The notes under the pieces were generated by a model. That model was not told where the DNA came from. It did no database searches and saw only the letters and a list, made by a program, of their open reading frames with translations. A DNA stretch of 64,000 bases. Source: Narthecium ossifragum. Lineage: Eukaryota; Streptophyta; Magnoliopsida; Dioscoreales; Nartheciaceae. The first letter of the stretch is position 1, and every line of letters begins with the position of its first letter. Positions 50,301 through 61,100 of the stretch are shown here, in pieces. The DNA is taken from contig OY986969.1 of assembly GCA_963920575.1 (NCBI GenBank), positions 23,227,434-23,291,433 of the forward strand, in the 5' to 3' direction. The translations under genes and the position numbers were made by a program.

Positions 50301-51629
50301 ATGGTGATAAAAGGTGGTGTCATTGCATGGGCCAACATGGGTGACCCAAATGCTAGCATCCCTACACCAGAGCCAGTAAGAGAACTATTTCAAATTAAGT
50401 ACTTTGCTTACCGGGGAACTTCAATGCCATTCAAATTATTAGTTGCTCTATTAGCTCTTGAGATCTCATCTAAATGATACTGCAAAATGATAATAAATGG
50501 TAGTGCAACATGATGCATAAAATGCAATTTCGTGCTAATTTCTATGTTTATGCTTTTGAACTAAGTAAAATGTTGGGTACAGGTGCTAATGAGGCCTATG
50601 TTTGGCGCATTTGGGATGGCTGCCAGCGCTAACTCCATAGCCTTTGTGAGCAAGGTAAGTTCATCTCCTCATTCTTTGCCAATTGCTAGGATTCAAATTT
50701 TTACGAATGACCTTAGCAGAGGGTCAATTACGTTGAACTCTTTGTAAAGTCGGAACAGGGGAATCTAACACCCTTATTTTGTCCGAAGAAACCACAGGAT
50801 ATGCATTAGAACAAATTCACTGGCGATAAGAATTATGAAATACTAATGCACACATCTATTAGCTAAGGATCGCTTAATATCTCCACTTTCAAGTTTTTCT
50901 CATTCCTTGTTCTGAGAGAAGTATCCCAGATATGTACTCCGCCACCAAACATTGGGAATTGAACTCAAATTTCTCATGTGATACACAATTTACAGCATTA
51001 CTTGGTATTGACATACAAACAAAATTCCCCTCTTGCATTTTTGTTAAGCTACCAAATATCCCCAAAACTTAAGCTGACGGCAAAGAGTTGACCATGAATA
51101 CTCGTGAATATTGAATTAAAGGAGTTGGAATCTAACACCATTTTAAATCACCAGTAGTCCCTGATAGAAAAAGATGAAATCAATCAATCATATTATGTTC
51201 CTAATATGTCCTCTCACATTTGAGAATCCATGGTCATGCCAGCTTAAGTTTTGAGATAATTGGTGATTTAGCTTCTTCCTCAAAACATAACGTTTGAACG
51301 CACCTTGAAGGCGGCACTGAGATATGCAAAACAAAAAAAGAATCCCTTTTCCTGAGTCGATAAAAAAAACTCATGTGTCGATCTTATTCTGATAATTGAT
51401 GAAACAGGCTGCAAAGGAAGCAGGCGTTGCAGCTGCATATGGGCTCAAGAAGAGAGTAGAAGCTGTCGGCAATGTTCGCGGTCTCACGAAGCTAGACATG
51501 AAGCTCAACGACGCTCTCCCCATAATAGAAGTCGATCCCGAGTCTTACACGGTGACAGCCGACGGTGAGGTCCTCCGGTGCGATCCAGCGCCTACGGTTC
51601 CCCTGTCTAGAAACTACTTCCTCTTTTAG
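38327..51629 (+). CDS. URE: Urease (nickel enzyme, single-chain plant type)
   Basis: Eighteen exons close exactly to 846 aa (jack bean enzyme 840): 38327-38452, 38836-38909, 40235-40280, 40854-40959, 41515-41657, 42573-42683, 43160-43323, 43465-43867, 43961-44069, 44409-44548, 47974-48111, 48190-48281, 48680-48809, 48891-49049, 49622-49792, 50241-50375, 50583-50654, 51408-51629. It hydrolyses urea to ammonia and carbamate in the cytosol. The gamma ([11 protein letters not shown]), beta ([17 protein letters not shown]) and alpha parts are fused, as in plants. Nickel ligands are all present: H412 and H414 (CHVHF), carbamylated K495 (GLKLHEDWG), H524 (NIHTD), H550 (TYHSEG) and D638 (SSDSQAMGR); the flap Cys597-His598 (VCHH) is intact. 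The protein ends PLSRNYFLF. Ni insertion needs UreD, UreF and UreG partners, which are not in this window. Intron 10 (44549-47973) is swollen by a transposon. Confidence 0.97.
44699..47713. mobile_element. Mutator-like non-autonomous element in urease intron 10
   Basis: Ends are inverted copies: GAAGTTTTTGCCAAATTGGA on the left and the complement of TCCAATTTGGCAAAAAGTTC on the right, with similarity for about 650 bp each side. A perfect 10-bp duplication, TTGTATATAC, flanks it at 44689-44698 and 47714-47723. The element is 3,015 bp. Its interior has further inverted pieces: the segment with GGTGTGTTCAGATCAATG occurs near 45810 (+) and 46990 (+), with its counterpart in reverse near 45390, and an extra partial TIR copy lies at 46105-46270. 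No transposase is seen. It is spliced out if the donor at 44549 and acceptor at 47973 are used. Confidence 0.88.
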
Positions 51630-51639
51630 GCTGCTGCAT

Positions 51640-52083
51640 GAGTTTGGAACTGATTGATGAAGACTGAAACAATCGTGTAATTCTAGTTAGTGTCTGGATT
51701 GCACTTCATAAGGTCTGCTCGAGCCTCAAGGGAAGGAGACGAATGATCCCTTTTCTTCTTCGGGTAATAAGTTGAGCAGGATAAAAATGTCTTATAGGCT
51801 GACTTCATCCGTGCATTTATTAAACTGCATCTATTTTTCGGCACAGTAGATTCTCCATAAAATTTTACCAAAAAGTTGATGCACCAAGATGATTCAGAAT
51901 CTGCTACAGGGATTTGAACCAATTACCAAGAAACCTCAATCATTAGACCCCGGTTAAGGACGGGGTTACCCCCCCCAAACGGAATGGGCTTTGAGTTTGG
52001 AACTGATTGACGAAGACTGAAACAATCGTGTACTTCTAATTAGTGTCTGGATAGCACTTCATAAGGTCTGCTCGAGCCTCAAG
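51640..52083. repeat. 91-bp direct duplication of the urease 3' UTR around a small insert
   Basis: GAGTTTGGAACTGATTGA through GGTCTGCTCGAGCCTCAAG occurs at 51640-51730 and again at 51993-52083, with about five differences. The 262 bp between them include, on the minus strand, GGTTCAAATCC (51910-51920), which fits a tRNA-type B box, so a SINE-like insert is possible. No convincing A box was found. Confidence 0.85.
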
Positions 52084-52405
52084 CTGCTTTTGAGGTTTTT
52101 TTTTTTTTTGTTAAGCTTCTCTCACTCATTTACATTCATCCTATTAACATTATTTTGATGATATTAATATATAAAAAATGATAAAATAATATTTTATATA
52201 ATGTGGATCAATCATTGTATTGACAAGTGACACGTGGGACTCATTTATATTAATATTTTATTATAATAACATGTTATTTATATTATTTAATATATTACGC
52301 GTAGGACAATGTTTTTACGCGCTTAGACTTATTTATGTGTTTTTAAAAATGCATGTAAATATTTTTATGAGAGTATAAAAAGTTATGCATGTGTAATAAC
52401 ATTTT
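52084..52405. other. AT-rich DNA related to other repeats in the window
   Basis: It has a T-run, then AT-rich DNA with ATTAATATTTTATTATAATA and a GACACGTGGGACTC segment resembling the interior of the element at 31505-32215. Similar DNA resumes at 52851-53130. No gene is seen. Confidence 0.45.
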
Positions 52406-52841
52406 GGGTTATTTACTTTTGAGACCTTGAAAACTTCTTAAATTACAAATGTACCATTACAATTTTTGCATTCACATATGTACTCCTGAAAACATTGTGA
52501 TAATGTTAACCATACCGTCCGGTTACTAGCCGGTTAATATTCACGGAATATGTCTGGAATATGTCTAATGTCGTTAAATAACTCTTTTGAAAAGACAATT
52601 ATACCCCTGATTATGTTTCTACTCTGGTTAAGTTAGATGTTAATGGGGATGGGCAATTAAGTAATTTTGCCCACCCTGGTTATGTTTCTACTCTGATTAA
52701 GTTAAATATATGTACGGACTTGGACGGAGGGGCATGGTTAACATTATCACAATGTTTTCAGTGGTACATATGTGAAGGCAAAGATTGTAGGGGTATATTT
52801 GTAATTTAAGAAGTCTTCAAGGTCTCAAAAGTAAATAACCC
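52406..52841. mobile_element. 436-bp MULE-type MITE with 9-bp target duplication
   Basis: The inverted ends are GGGTTATTTAC...GTAAATAACCC, with about 110 bp of similar inverted sequence through ACATTGTGATAATGTTAACCAT. A perfect 9-bp duplication, TAACATTTT, flanks it at 52397-52405 and 52842-52850. The interior is non-coding. Confidence 0.9.
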
Positions 52842-53354
52842 TAACATTTTTTGTGTGTATTTGTTTTTTTACGTGCAAATATTTTTGTGAGCCCATAAAC
52901 ATTTTTGTATGTGTTTTTATGAATGTATAAAAACTTTTGTGCGAGTAAAACATTTTTCATATGCGTACTGTATTAAATAATTATTATATTATATTATTAT
53001 AATAAAATATTAATATAAATGGGTTCATATGCCACGTTTCATATCATTCTACCTCATGTAAAAATTTATTTACTTTATATTATTTTAATAATATATATTA
53101 AAAATTAATATTATATTAATATAAGTGGGTCCGCATCACGATGCATTGATGTGTACGGCCATGCCACGTCACCATGCTATGTCATGTGGAGATGCGATCT
53201 TTTTTCGTGTCCGTCGTAGCTGGAGGCCACGGCGCCGGCAAGAACGCCATCAACACTGCCGAGCCATACAACATGGTAGAGGACGAGCGGGCATCGTTGC
53301 CGACGATGGCAGAGGAGCGAGCGTCTGTCGGAGATGGCAAATAAGCAGTTGGAG

Positions 53355-53770
53355 GCAATACCCGGTCCGGCCCAGTTATGGCCGGTTGGCCCGGACCGTT
53401 TGAGACCTATCAAACGGTCACCTGTGTCACAGGTGACCGTTTGAGGGTCACCTGTGTCAGAGGTGACTGACACCTGTCACCTGTGACACAGGTGACCCTC
53501 ACAGGCACAGGTGACCCTGTCTGTGACATAGGTGACAGGGTCACCTGTGAAACCTATGATCACATCTCAATGTGACCCACACTCAATACATCATAGCTCA
53601 CTTTTCTTTAAAACCCGGACCGGGCCGGACCGGGTTTTAGACTAATGGGCATGGGTCCGGCCCTGAACCCGGATTAGCCTGGTCCAGCAGGGCCAACACC
53701 CGGCCAGGACCGGGCTATGGCCCTGGTGGGCCCAGGCCGGGCTATTTGGGCTTTTTGGACACCCCTACGG
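53355..53770. mobile_element. hAT-like non-autonomous element or end, with GGTCACCTGTG palindromes
   Basis: The right part ends GGGCTTTTTGGACACCCCTA after many CCGGGCC/GGCCCGG units, a terminus common in plant hAT-like elements (CAGGGGTGTCCAAA in reverse). The left part (53400-53560) is packed with GGTCACCTGTG and CACAGGTGACC in alternating orientation, including a perfect 17-bp inverted repeat with one spacer base at 53410-53444. I could not fix the left end or a target duplication. Confidence 0.5.
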
Positions 53771-54031
53771 GCGTTGATATGAGAGGGATTCGTCGGTGGA
53801 GGCGTCGAACAGGACGGGTGGGGTGGTAATATTATACTTTATTATAATATATTTTTACTCTATTTTATGTAATAATATAATAATATAAATTTTATATGGT
53901 TTAACGTACAAATGCTGAAATTTTAACTTAATAGTGGAATAGAGAAAGATGTGTTGGAATTTCGAGGATTGATTGCAACCAAAACTAAGGTGAACTGTCA
54001 GCGTGCACTGACTCAAAAATAGAATCGTTGG
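53771..54031. other. AT-rich spacer
   Basis: No coding region or named repeat is seen. The last five bases (GTTGG) are the target duplication of the LTR that follows. Confidence 0.5.
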
Positions 54032-56367
54032 TGTCACACCCCGACCCATAAAACTCATCTAGGACGGGGCGTGAGGGTTCCTATCACTACTCACATCCAA
54101 CTGGCGCGATACATTTGCGGAAAAAGAGATAAACTTAAACAATTTAACTTCCAGAGATAAAGCTATAGTTCAATTCACAAATACATCAAGTTGTACTGTT
54201 TAAACATCTGATATAATTTCTTATCAAACTCCTCCAAGGGAAAGATATTATGCATATAATCCAAAAATCCTCGAAAGATGTTTACAATATACAAAATTAC
54301 CAAAAGTACAACAGTCGTCCTGCAACAATCTCAAACGCCTCTGAAAGTAGTTGCGCCGCCAAAGGTCGCTCCCGCCGGCTCTAGTGAGGAAGAACTGGCG
54401 CCTGTACCTACAAACACAACCCGGGTAGGAGTGAGCGATAAGCTCAGTAGGGTTCTACTCTACGGCAAACTGAAAGGAGGAAAAAAATAACAGTGATGTT
54501 TCCCCGCTCAAGCCTAAGGAAGGCCACGGGATCCCATGACCCCTATCGACTCCCCAATGGATCCTACTCTTCTCGACTGACCTCGATGGGAACATCAACT
54601 AACACACTGGGAGGAACAATAACTAGAACTAGTAGGATCACAGTTACCCAGCAAGAAACCACTGCCTGGGGACCATGTCAGGGACATCGACAACCATCCT
54701 TAGCACTCGCCCTTGGGAAGACACCACGACCTCTAAACCTCAAAGCAAAAATCATAGCCAACTATAGCACATCCTCGATAACATAAGATTCCAATTATAC
54801 AATCACGTCCTAATCCTTACTACCCAGCTGCGGTCCTAAGGCTAGATCCGAGCTACCCGAGAACCTCGGATCGGCGATCAACCCATGGCCCGCCTAACCT
54901 GATATGCCTCTAATGCATATAGTGCATGAACCTATGCAAGCATCTATCCTAAATGTCTCTATATGCCACAACATCAATTATAGGTTCAACAATTATACAA
55001 TAGCCCTCGGCACTCGCCGACAACGGGCTAAGGTTCCACAATACCTCGTTAGCTAACACTCATAGTTAGCTAACGGCTAGGGAAGCAATAAGCATTTAAA
55101 CTACTAACCAACCAAGTATTTAAATGCAGGTAAAAACCGTAAATTCATCAAAGAGGTTGAACTCACGATCCAATTCCCAATCTCGATAGAAATCCATTAA
55201 TATCCCGTGAAAACAACGTGTATGCTTCCTAACATGATTGGGTATCTATCATGAATGAAAACCAATCAAAGGAAACCAGAAAACACAGCTCAATGGCTCA
55301 CGGTCGATGCGACGGTTGATCCGACGGTCGACCGTGAGGCCACGGTCGATCCGACGGTCGACCGTGGGGCCAATCGAGGGAAAAGCATAAAGGGCCATGG
55401 TCGATCGGTGCATCGATCGTGGGAGGCCCAAAACGAGACAGAGCCTGACAGTCGATCCGACGGTCGACCGTGAGGCATAATGGAAAAAGGGAAGGAGCCC
55501 GCGGTCGATCGGCACATCGACCGTGGGAGGTCCAAAACGCGACAGAGCCTGAAGGTCGATGCGACGGTCGATCCGACAGTCGACCGTCAGGCCCAAAAGA
55601 AGCGTATCAACGCTTGACGGTCGATCCACCGATCGACTGTCGAGCCTAATGCACAGTTCTTCAGAACAGTACCGGAAATTCAATTTCTTGAATTTGAATG
55701 ATCAAATCTTGTTGGAAAACAATGAAACTTTGCAAGCATGCGTAATAAATGATGGGGAAGCTATTGGTACGATGAAAACACGATTTTGATGGTTAAATCT
55801 CGAATCTAGGTCTCAATGGCCGAAAACCGACAAAACGGCGATAATACGGGAATCATCCGATAAAATACGGAAATCACACGGTAGGAATACTCAAAGCAAG
55901 CTATAATACTCAAGCATTAAGCCCTAGCTCCTCCACGCGTCCAACCAGTTCAACCGCCAAGATCCTCTCCTGGAAGACCGCGCCTCCAAGCCCTAGCTCA
56001 GCCGGTAGGAGAGAGAAAGAGAGAGAAAGGGAGATAACGACAGGGAAGAAGAAAAGAGAGAGAAAGGGTCAGGGTATATATAGGGATCAGAACCGATCTC
56101 GCCCGTCCAATTCGATCTTCCCCGATCGAGCTCCGATCTTCCGATCGAATGCACCCTTAAGGTTCTAATCATTCACATACATCAATCCAAGGCCGTGTGT
56201 GTAACGCGGGTGTGAAACTGACCACCAGGGGGCATATTTACCAAAATGCCCCTGGAGCTAAAAACCACAATACGATCACCCGATCGTACCCGACGCGGAA
56301 TCAAACCAACAGGAAAACGGCCCTCGACCCACGCGGTCGAGCTAGGTCAGAGGGACGGGCCCTCACA
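54032..56367 (-). mobile_element. Solo LTR (Ty3/gypsy type) with GTTGG target duplication
   Basis: Read on the plus strand it begins TGTCACACCCCGACC and ends GGGCCCTCACA. On the minus strand this is TGTGAGGGCCC...GGTCGGGGTGTGACA, the usual end sequence of plant Ty3/gypsy LTRs. GTTGG flanks it at 54027-54031 and 56368-56372. A minus-strand TATA box lies in the TATATATA at about 56074-56082. No internal retrovirus-like genes are present. It holds a palindromic minisatellite at 55300-55646; frames over it are repeat products. Confidence 0.9.
55300..55646. repeat. GGTCGATCCGACGGTCGACCGT palindromic minisatellite in the LTR
   Basis: About ten GGTCGAT(C/G)(C/G) or GGTCGACCG cores recur at 20-60 bp spacing; pairs such as CGGTCGATCCGACGGTCGAC can fold into hairpins. 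Longer units of about 120-130 bp are visible, each with AGGCCCAAAACG or AGGTCCAAAACG plus AGACAGAGCCTGA or GACAGAGCCTGA. Confidence 0.85.
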
Positions 56368-56372
56368 GTTGG

Positions 56373-56667
56373 AGAGTTATAATATTATATATTTTATACA
56401 CTTTACGCACAAACATTTGAATTAAATTAATAGTTAATTCAAATATTATAATCTTAACCCACTAGCTTATCCACCATTATAATATTATATATTTTATACA
56501 ATTTACAATTCTTACCCTTATCCTAAGCTTAACCCACTAACTTATCCATGTTTTTAATCCAAATGCCAAAAGTGGGTTAAGCTTATCCCAATAAGCTATC
56601 CTCACTTTTTTACTCCTAACCCCCTTTATTCATGTTCCCCTTAACCCCAAACCAAACGGGGTAACCC
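56373..56667. other. AT-rich MITE-like DNA
   Basis: Contains two copies of TTATAATATTATATATTTTATACA (near 56377 and 56475) and CCCACTA(G/A)CTTATCCA. It ends in CCCCAAACCAAAC, like the end of the neighbouring MITE. No gene. Confidence 0.5.
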
Positions 56668-56900
56668 TGTTTGGTGTTGGGATAGCTTATTCTGAGTTAA
56701 CGGGGGTTAAGGGATTTTGGGGATAGGAAAAGTGGGATTACCTAATGGGGATAGGAAAAGGTAGAGTGACAGTGGTAGGTGGAATGGGATAAAGTAATAA
56801 TGATTACTTTTCAGTGTTTGGGGATAAGTGTGGAGGTAAGGGGATAAGTGTGGAGATAAGGGGGGTTAAGGGGTTATCCCCCCTTAACCCCACACCAAAG
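56668..56900. mobile_element. MITE with GTTTGGTGTTGGG ends
   Basis: The left end GTTTGGTGTTGGGATA and right end CCTTAACCCCACACCAAA are roughly inverted. The interior is non-coding with repeated GGGGATAAGTGTGGAG. Confidence 0.65.
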
Positions 56901-56903
56901 TTG

Positions 56904-57138
56904 TGTTTGGTATGGGAATAAGTTATTCCGATTTAAGGGATTTTGGAGTTAACAAATATGGAATAAATGATGGAAAAAAATGGGAATAAAATAGTAATGA
57001 TTACTTAGAATAAGAAAAAATAGAGTGATAGTAGTATGTGGAATAGGGATAAATGGGTAATGATTATTGGGATAGGAAAAAAAAATATTTGGGGATAAAT
57101 ATGGGGGGTTATTTTCCCCTTATTTCCATACCAAACAT
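56904..57138. mobile_element. Second MITE of the same family
   Basis: The ends GTGTTTGGTATGGGAATAA and TTATTTCCATACCAAACAT are inverted copies. It directly adjoins the preceding MITE and is about the same size (235 bp). Confidence 0.75.
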
Positions 57139-58117
57139 GAACTTCCTTATGATAAACTACTGTGATGACTCTAGTGTTAAAAGTAATTGTTCTTGTGGTC
57201 CTTGATAATTACTCATTTTCTTTAGATTCATTGCTTGGCCAATTTTTTCTTGTTGATTTTATGTGCACGCTAAAGATAAAAGACCTCTTAATACAGTCAC
57301 AGTCTGAGGGTGCTCAGCAGTTAGCAAGAGTTGCTTAGGAATTTTTGTACACGTTGAATCGATGCATGAAGCCGTCATCGTCCAACGTCGGTGGCTATGA
57401 GATGGAAATATTTTCTCCTCTAAATCGTAAGACTAATTTATCAGAACATAATTGAAGTGATAAATTCAAAATTTTCGAATGAACCAAACATTTTTCTTGA
57501 GATAATTGGTGATTTAGCAGTGGCTAACCTAACTTGATAAAAAAGAGAAAATAATAATAATAATAAAACCCTTATTAAGCTCGATCAAGACACACTACCA
57601 ACCAGAGAAGGGTGGGTCCCCATCCTTCACATTAATCACATGTTAGTGGGTCCATTTCTCTCTCAGAGCCGGAAAGTGACTCCATTATTAAGACACATGT
57701 TAGTTAACAGGAAGCTCCTTGGCTTGGCTACCTCCAAAGTTGACCAATGCTGGCAGTCTGACAAAGCTCCTTCACTCTTTTGTCCTCATCTCCATTACGG
57801 CATCTCGCATTCTAATATTACTCCACTACTGCAAGGTGAAATCGGAAACAAACAAAAAAAAAAAAAAAAAACTTGCACTTCCTACTTGGAGTTAAAAACC
57901 TCTTTTTTTACTTAATACTATCGTATTCTTCGCGAAGATCGCCCTCATTGGCTCTCTGTGTGGGTCGAGATCGCTGCGATCCTTGTTAGTTCTCTCATCA
58001 GAGTTTCCTCTTCTTCTCGATTCCAGCTTGTTCTCAGCTCGATCCCCACTTCTCTCATGTTTCTTTGATCCACTTCAACACTTCCATCTCACAGTTGACT
58101 TAATTAGCTAAGCTGAG
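57139..58117. other. Upstream region of the lipoxygenase gene
   Basis: An A-run lies at about 57855-57871. Pyrimidine-rich leader-like DNA (TCTCTCATC, TTCCTCTTCTTCTC) runs from about 57990 to the ATG. No other gene is recognised and no clear TATA box could be fixed. Confidence 0.45.
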
Positions 58118-61100
58118 ATGATATCGAGCAAGGCAGCGATCTTGAACCCGGTGAAGACCGGTTCTTCGCTCACCTCCAGAGCCCCGCAGCTCTCCAATGG
58201 GAGAAATCCGAGAACCCATTTGCTAGGGCTGACCCGCCGCCGGTCTCGAGCTGGATGCCAGACCGTCTGGGCGGTGATCAGCAGGGATGGCAAGAGCGTC
58301 GACAGTGTTGCATCTCAAACGGTGGTGAGTGGTGGCGGCGTTGTGATCCCTGCGTCGCCGGAGGATTCCATTGATGTGAGGGTGGTGGTCACCGTAAAGC
58401 ACAAGATGAAGAAGAGCCTGGTGGAAAAGATAGAGGAGCGATGGGACTCGTTCATCCATGGGATCGGATTGGGGATCGTTGTCCAGCTCGTAAGCGAGGA
58501 GATTGATCCAAGTGAGTGAGATCCATGATCTAGCTCTTGTTTTGCTTTACTTGTTTCAAATCCGTGAATCATAGTGTATGATTGGTTTTATTCATCCAGT
58601 TGATAAGTCTGAGAAGAGGAGTGCTGAGGTTGCTGCGAGGGGTTGGTTGCCAAAGCCATCAAACCATCACTCCATGGCTGAGTATGTTGCCAATCTCACT
58701 GTCCAATCTGGTTTTGGCCGCCCCGGTGCTATTGTCATCACCAATCTTCATAGCAAGGAGTTCTATCTGGTGGAGATTGTGGTTCATGGTTTTGACGGGA
58801 TGCCCATCTTCTTCCCGGCTAATTCCTGGATCCATTCTCGCTCTGATAACCCAGAGAGCAGAGTTCTATTTAGCAATCAGGTGAGGAACACTAGCCCTTT
58901 CCGGGTTGTTGCTTTCTGGCATACAAGTCGTAATACTCTAATAAGATCACAAGAACTAGGAAAAATTCAGTTTCTATGAATACATGAACCATAAGCTAAA
59001 ACTATTCTGCTTTCAAGGAAACTCAATTCGAAACATGTAATACTTCCATTAGAGCTAAAAACTGTTTCTTCACATTATTCTTAATTTTTATGAAGTTTTT
59101 CCCCCTCTGAGGAACTTTAGAAGTGCCTTTTCGTCGATGAAATGAGAAATTATTGTCACACCTGTCTGTTTGTTACAGGCATACTTGCCTTCACAAACCC
59201 CAGATGGTCTGAAGGACCTTCGACGGGATGAGTTGATCAGCCATCGTGGTAATGGGCAGGGCCAAAGGCAGAAGTTTGAGAGGATTTATGATTATGCTGT
59301 TTATAATGACTTGGGTAATCCCGATAAGGATTCTGATTTTGCTAGGCCAGTGCTTGGCGGAGGCGAGAGCCCATATCCCAGACGCTGTCGTACTGGGCGA
59401 CCACCATCTAAGTCAGGTATGTTCCTTGTGTAATATGGATATGCCCCTATCCTCATCTGAATATTATGGACTTCTAAATCATTTTAATCAATTCATATCC
59501 CAGGATGTGCATTCTTTTAAAAGCCGACAAAAGAATAAAATGTCAGTTTGTTTCATTGAATCACCTGAATGATTTTATTGTGCTTGGTTCGAAATTTCCA
59601 AACGATTTCAATGCTAGAAGTCTGTTTCAATAGTTTGTGATATGCATTTTTGGTTCCTGAAGAGCCGAGTTTAATCCAAACATAGTAAATTACATTTTAT
59701 TTGGCAAGCACACTGTTTATGTTGAATTTGGTTTGTTATCTTGCCCTCTAAATTTCAGAGAAGTTATCGTCTGCAAGTTTGTATTCATGCAATCACTTAG
59801 ATATTGAGCTTTTTTTAAAAAAAAAACAGATCCAACTGCTGAGAGTAGATTAGAGAAGCCCCACCCTGTATATGTTCCGCGAGATGAAACATTTGAGGAC
59901 ATCAAGCAGGCGTCATTTTCTGCTGGAGCCCTAAAAGCGCTATTGCACAATCTGCTACCTGCTTTAAAAGCTGCACTATCAAGTTCGGACAGCCAATTTG
60001 AATGCTTTTCCGATATCGACCAGCTATATAAAGATGGTCTCCTACTGAAACATGATGATGAGCATAAAGAAACAAAGAGGCTGTTTCTACCTGCAATATT
60101 CGATAGTGTTACAAGCATGGGTGGAAGACTGTTGAAATATGACCTGCCATCGATAATATCAAGTAGGTTTCCTAGCTCAACTTTTCATGAGAGATGGATG
60201 ATTCTGAGAACACTTATGTTAATTTTGCATGTCAAAAACATCTTACCCATGACACTGACTGTTAGAGGATTAAACATGGTATTTGGTGACTCCAGGAGAT
60301 AGATTTTCTTGGTTGCGTGATAATGAGTTTGCCCGACAAACATTAGCTGGTATGAATCCAGTAAGCATCGAAAGATTGAGGGTACTTTCTGAAATCTTGT
60401 CCTGGTTTGATCTTTGAGCACCATTTTTGTTTCGAATGCTTTTCAAGCTACTATGGGAATGAACTGTTGCAGGAATTTCCTATTCTTAGCAAGTTAGATC
60501 CTGCAGTTTATGGTTCCCCAGAATCCTCTCTTACAAAGGAGTGCATAGAACGAGAACTAAATGGAATGAGCCTTGAAGAGGTACTGTTGGCGAATGGGAA
60601 GTAACTTACATATTTCAAATGTGACCTTCACAAATTAAGGTTTACGTTGATTCATTATGCAGGCTATGGAGAATAACAAACTGTTTATACTTGACTATCA
60701 TGATCTCGCCTTGCCTTTTGTAAAGAAGATTAACTCCTTGAAGGAGAGGAAAGTGTATGCTTCAAGGACAATTTTCTTTCACACGCATCATGGTATTCTT
60801 AGACCAATTGCTATTGAGCTCAGTTTGCCACCTACTCCTTCTGCTTCTTCAAGAAAAAGGGTTTACACACATGGGCATGATGCAACAGCTCACTGGATTT
60901 GGAAATTAGCAAAAGCTCACGTCTGTTCCATTGATGCAGGAGTTCATCAACTAGTGAACCACTGGTGAGAGAATGCATTCTGCATATGTTCTTACACGAT
61001 ATTGACATTTGGAATGATTATCAAATATATTGTTAACATGCTTCGATTCCATTAAACACATAGATATGTATCTTTATTTGTTTTAGAAGAACTAAGGCAT

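Noticed and set aside
51900..51950. Possible tRNA gene (GGTTCAAATCC on the minus strand)
   Set aside because: No acceptor stem or A box could be paired; at most a SINE-like B box.
55249..55683. 144-codon minus-strand frame with repeated RSTVGSTV/DRRIDR
   Set aside because: It is translation of the GGTCGACC minisatellite inside the solo LTR.
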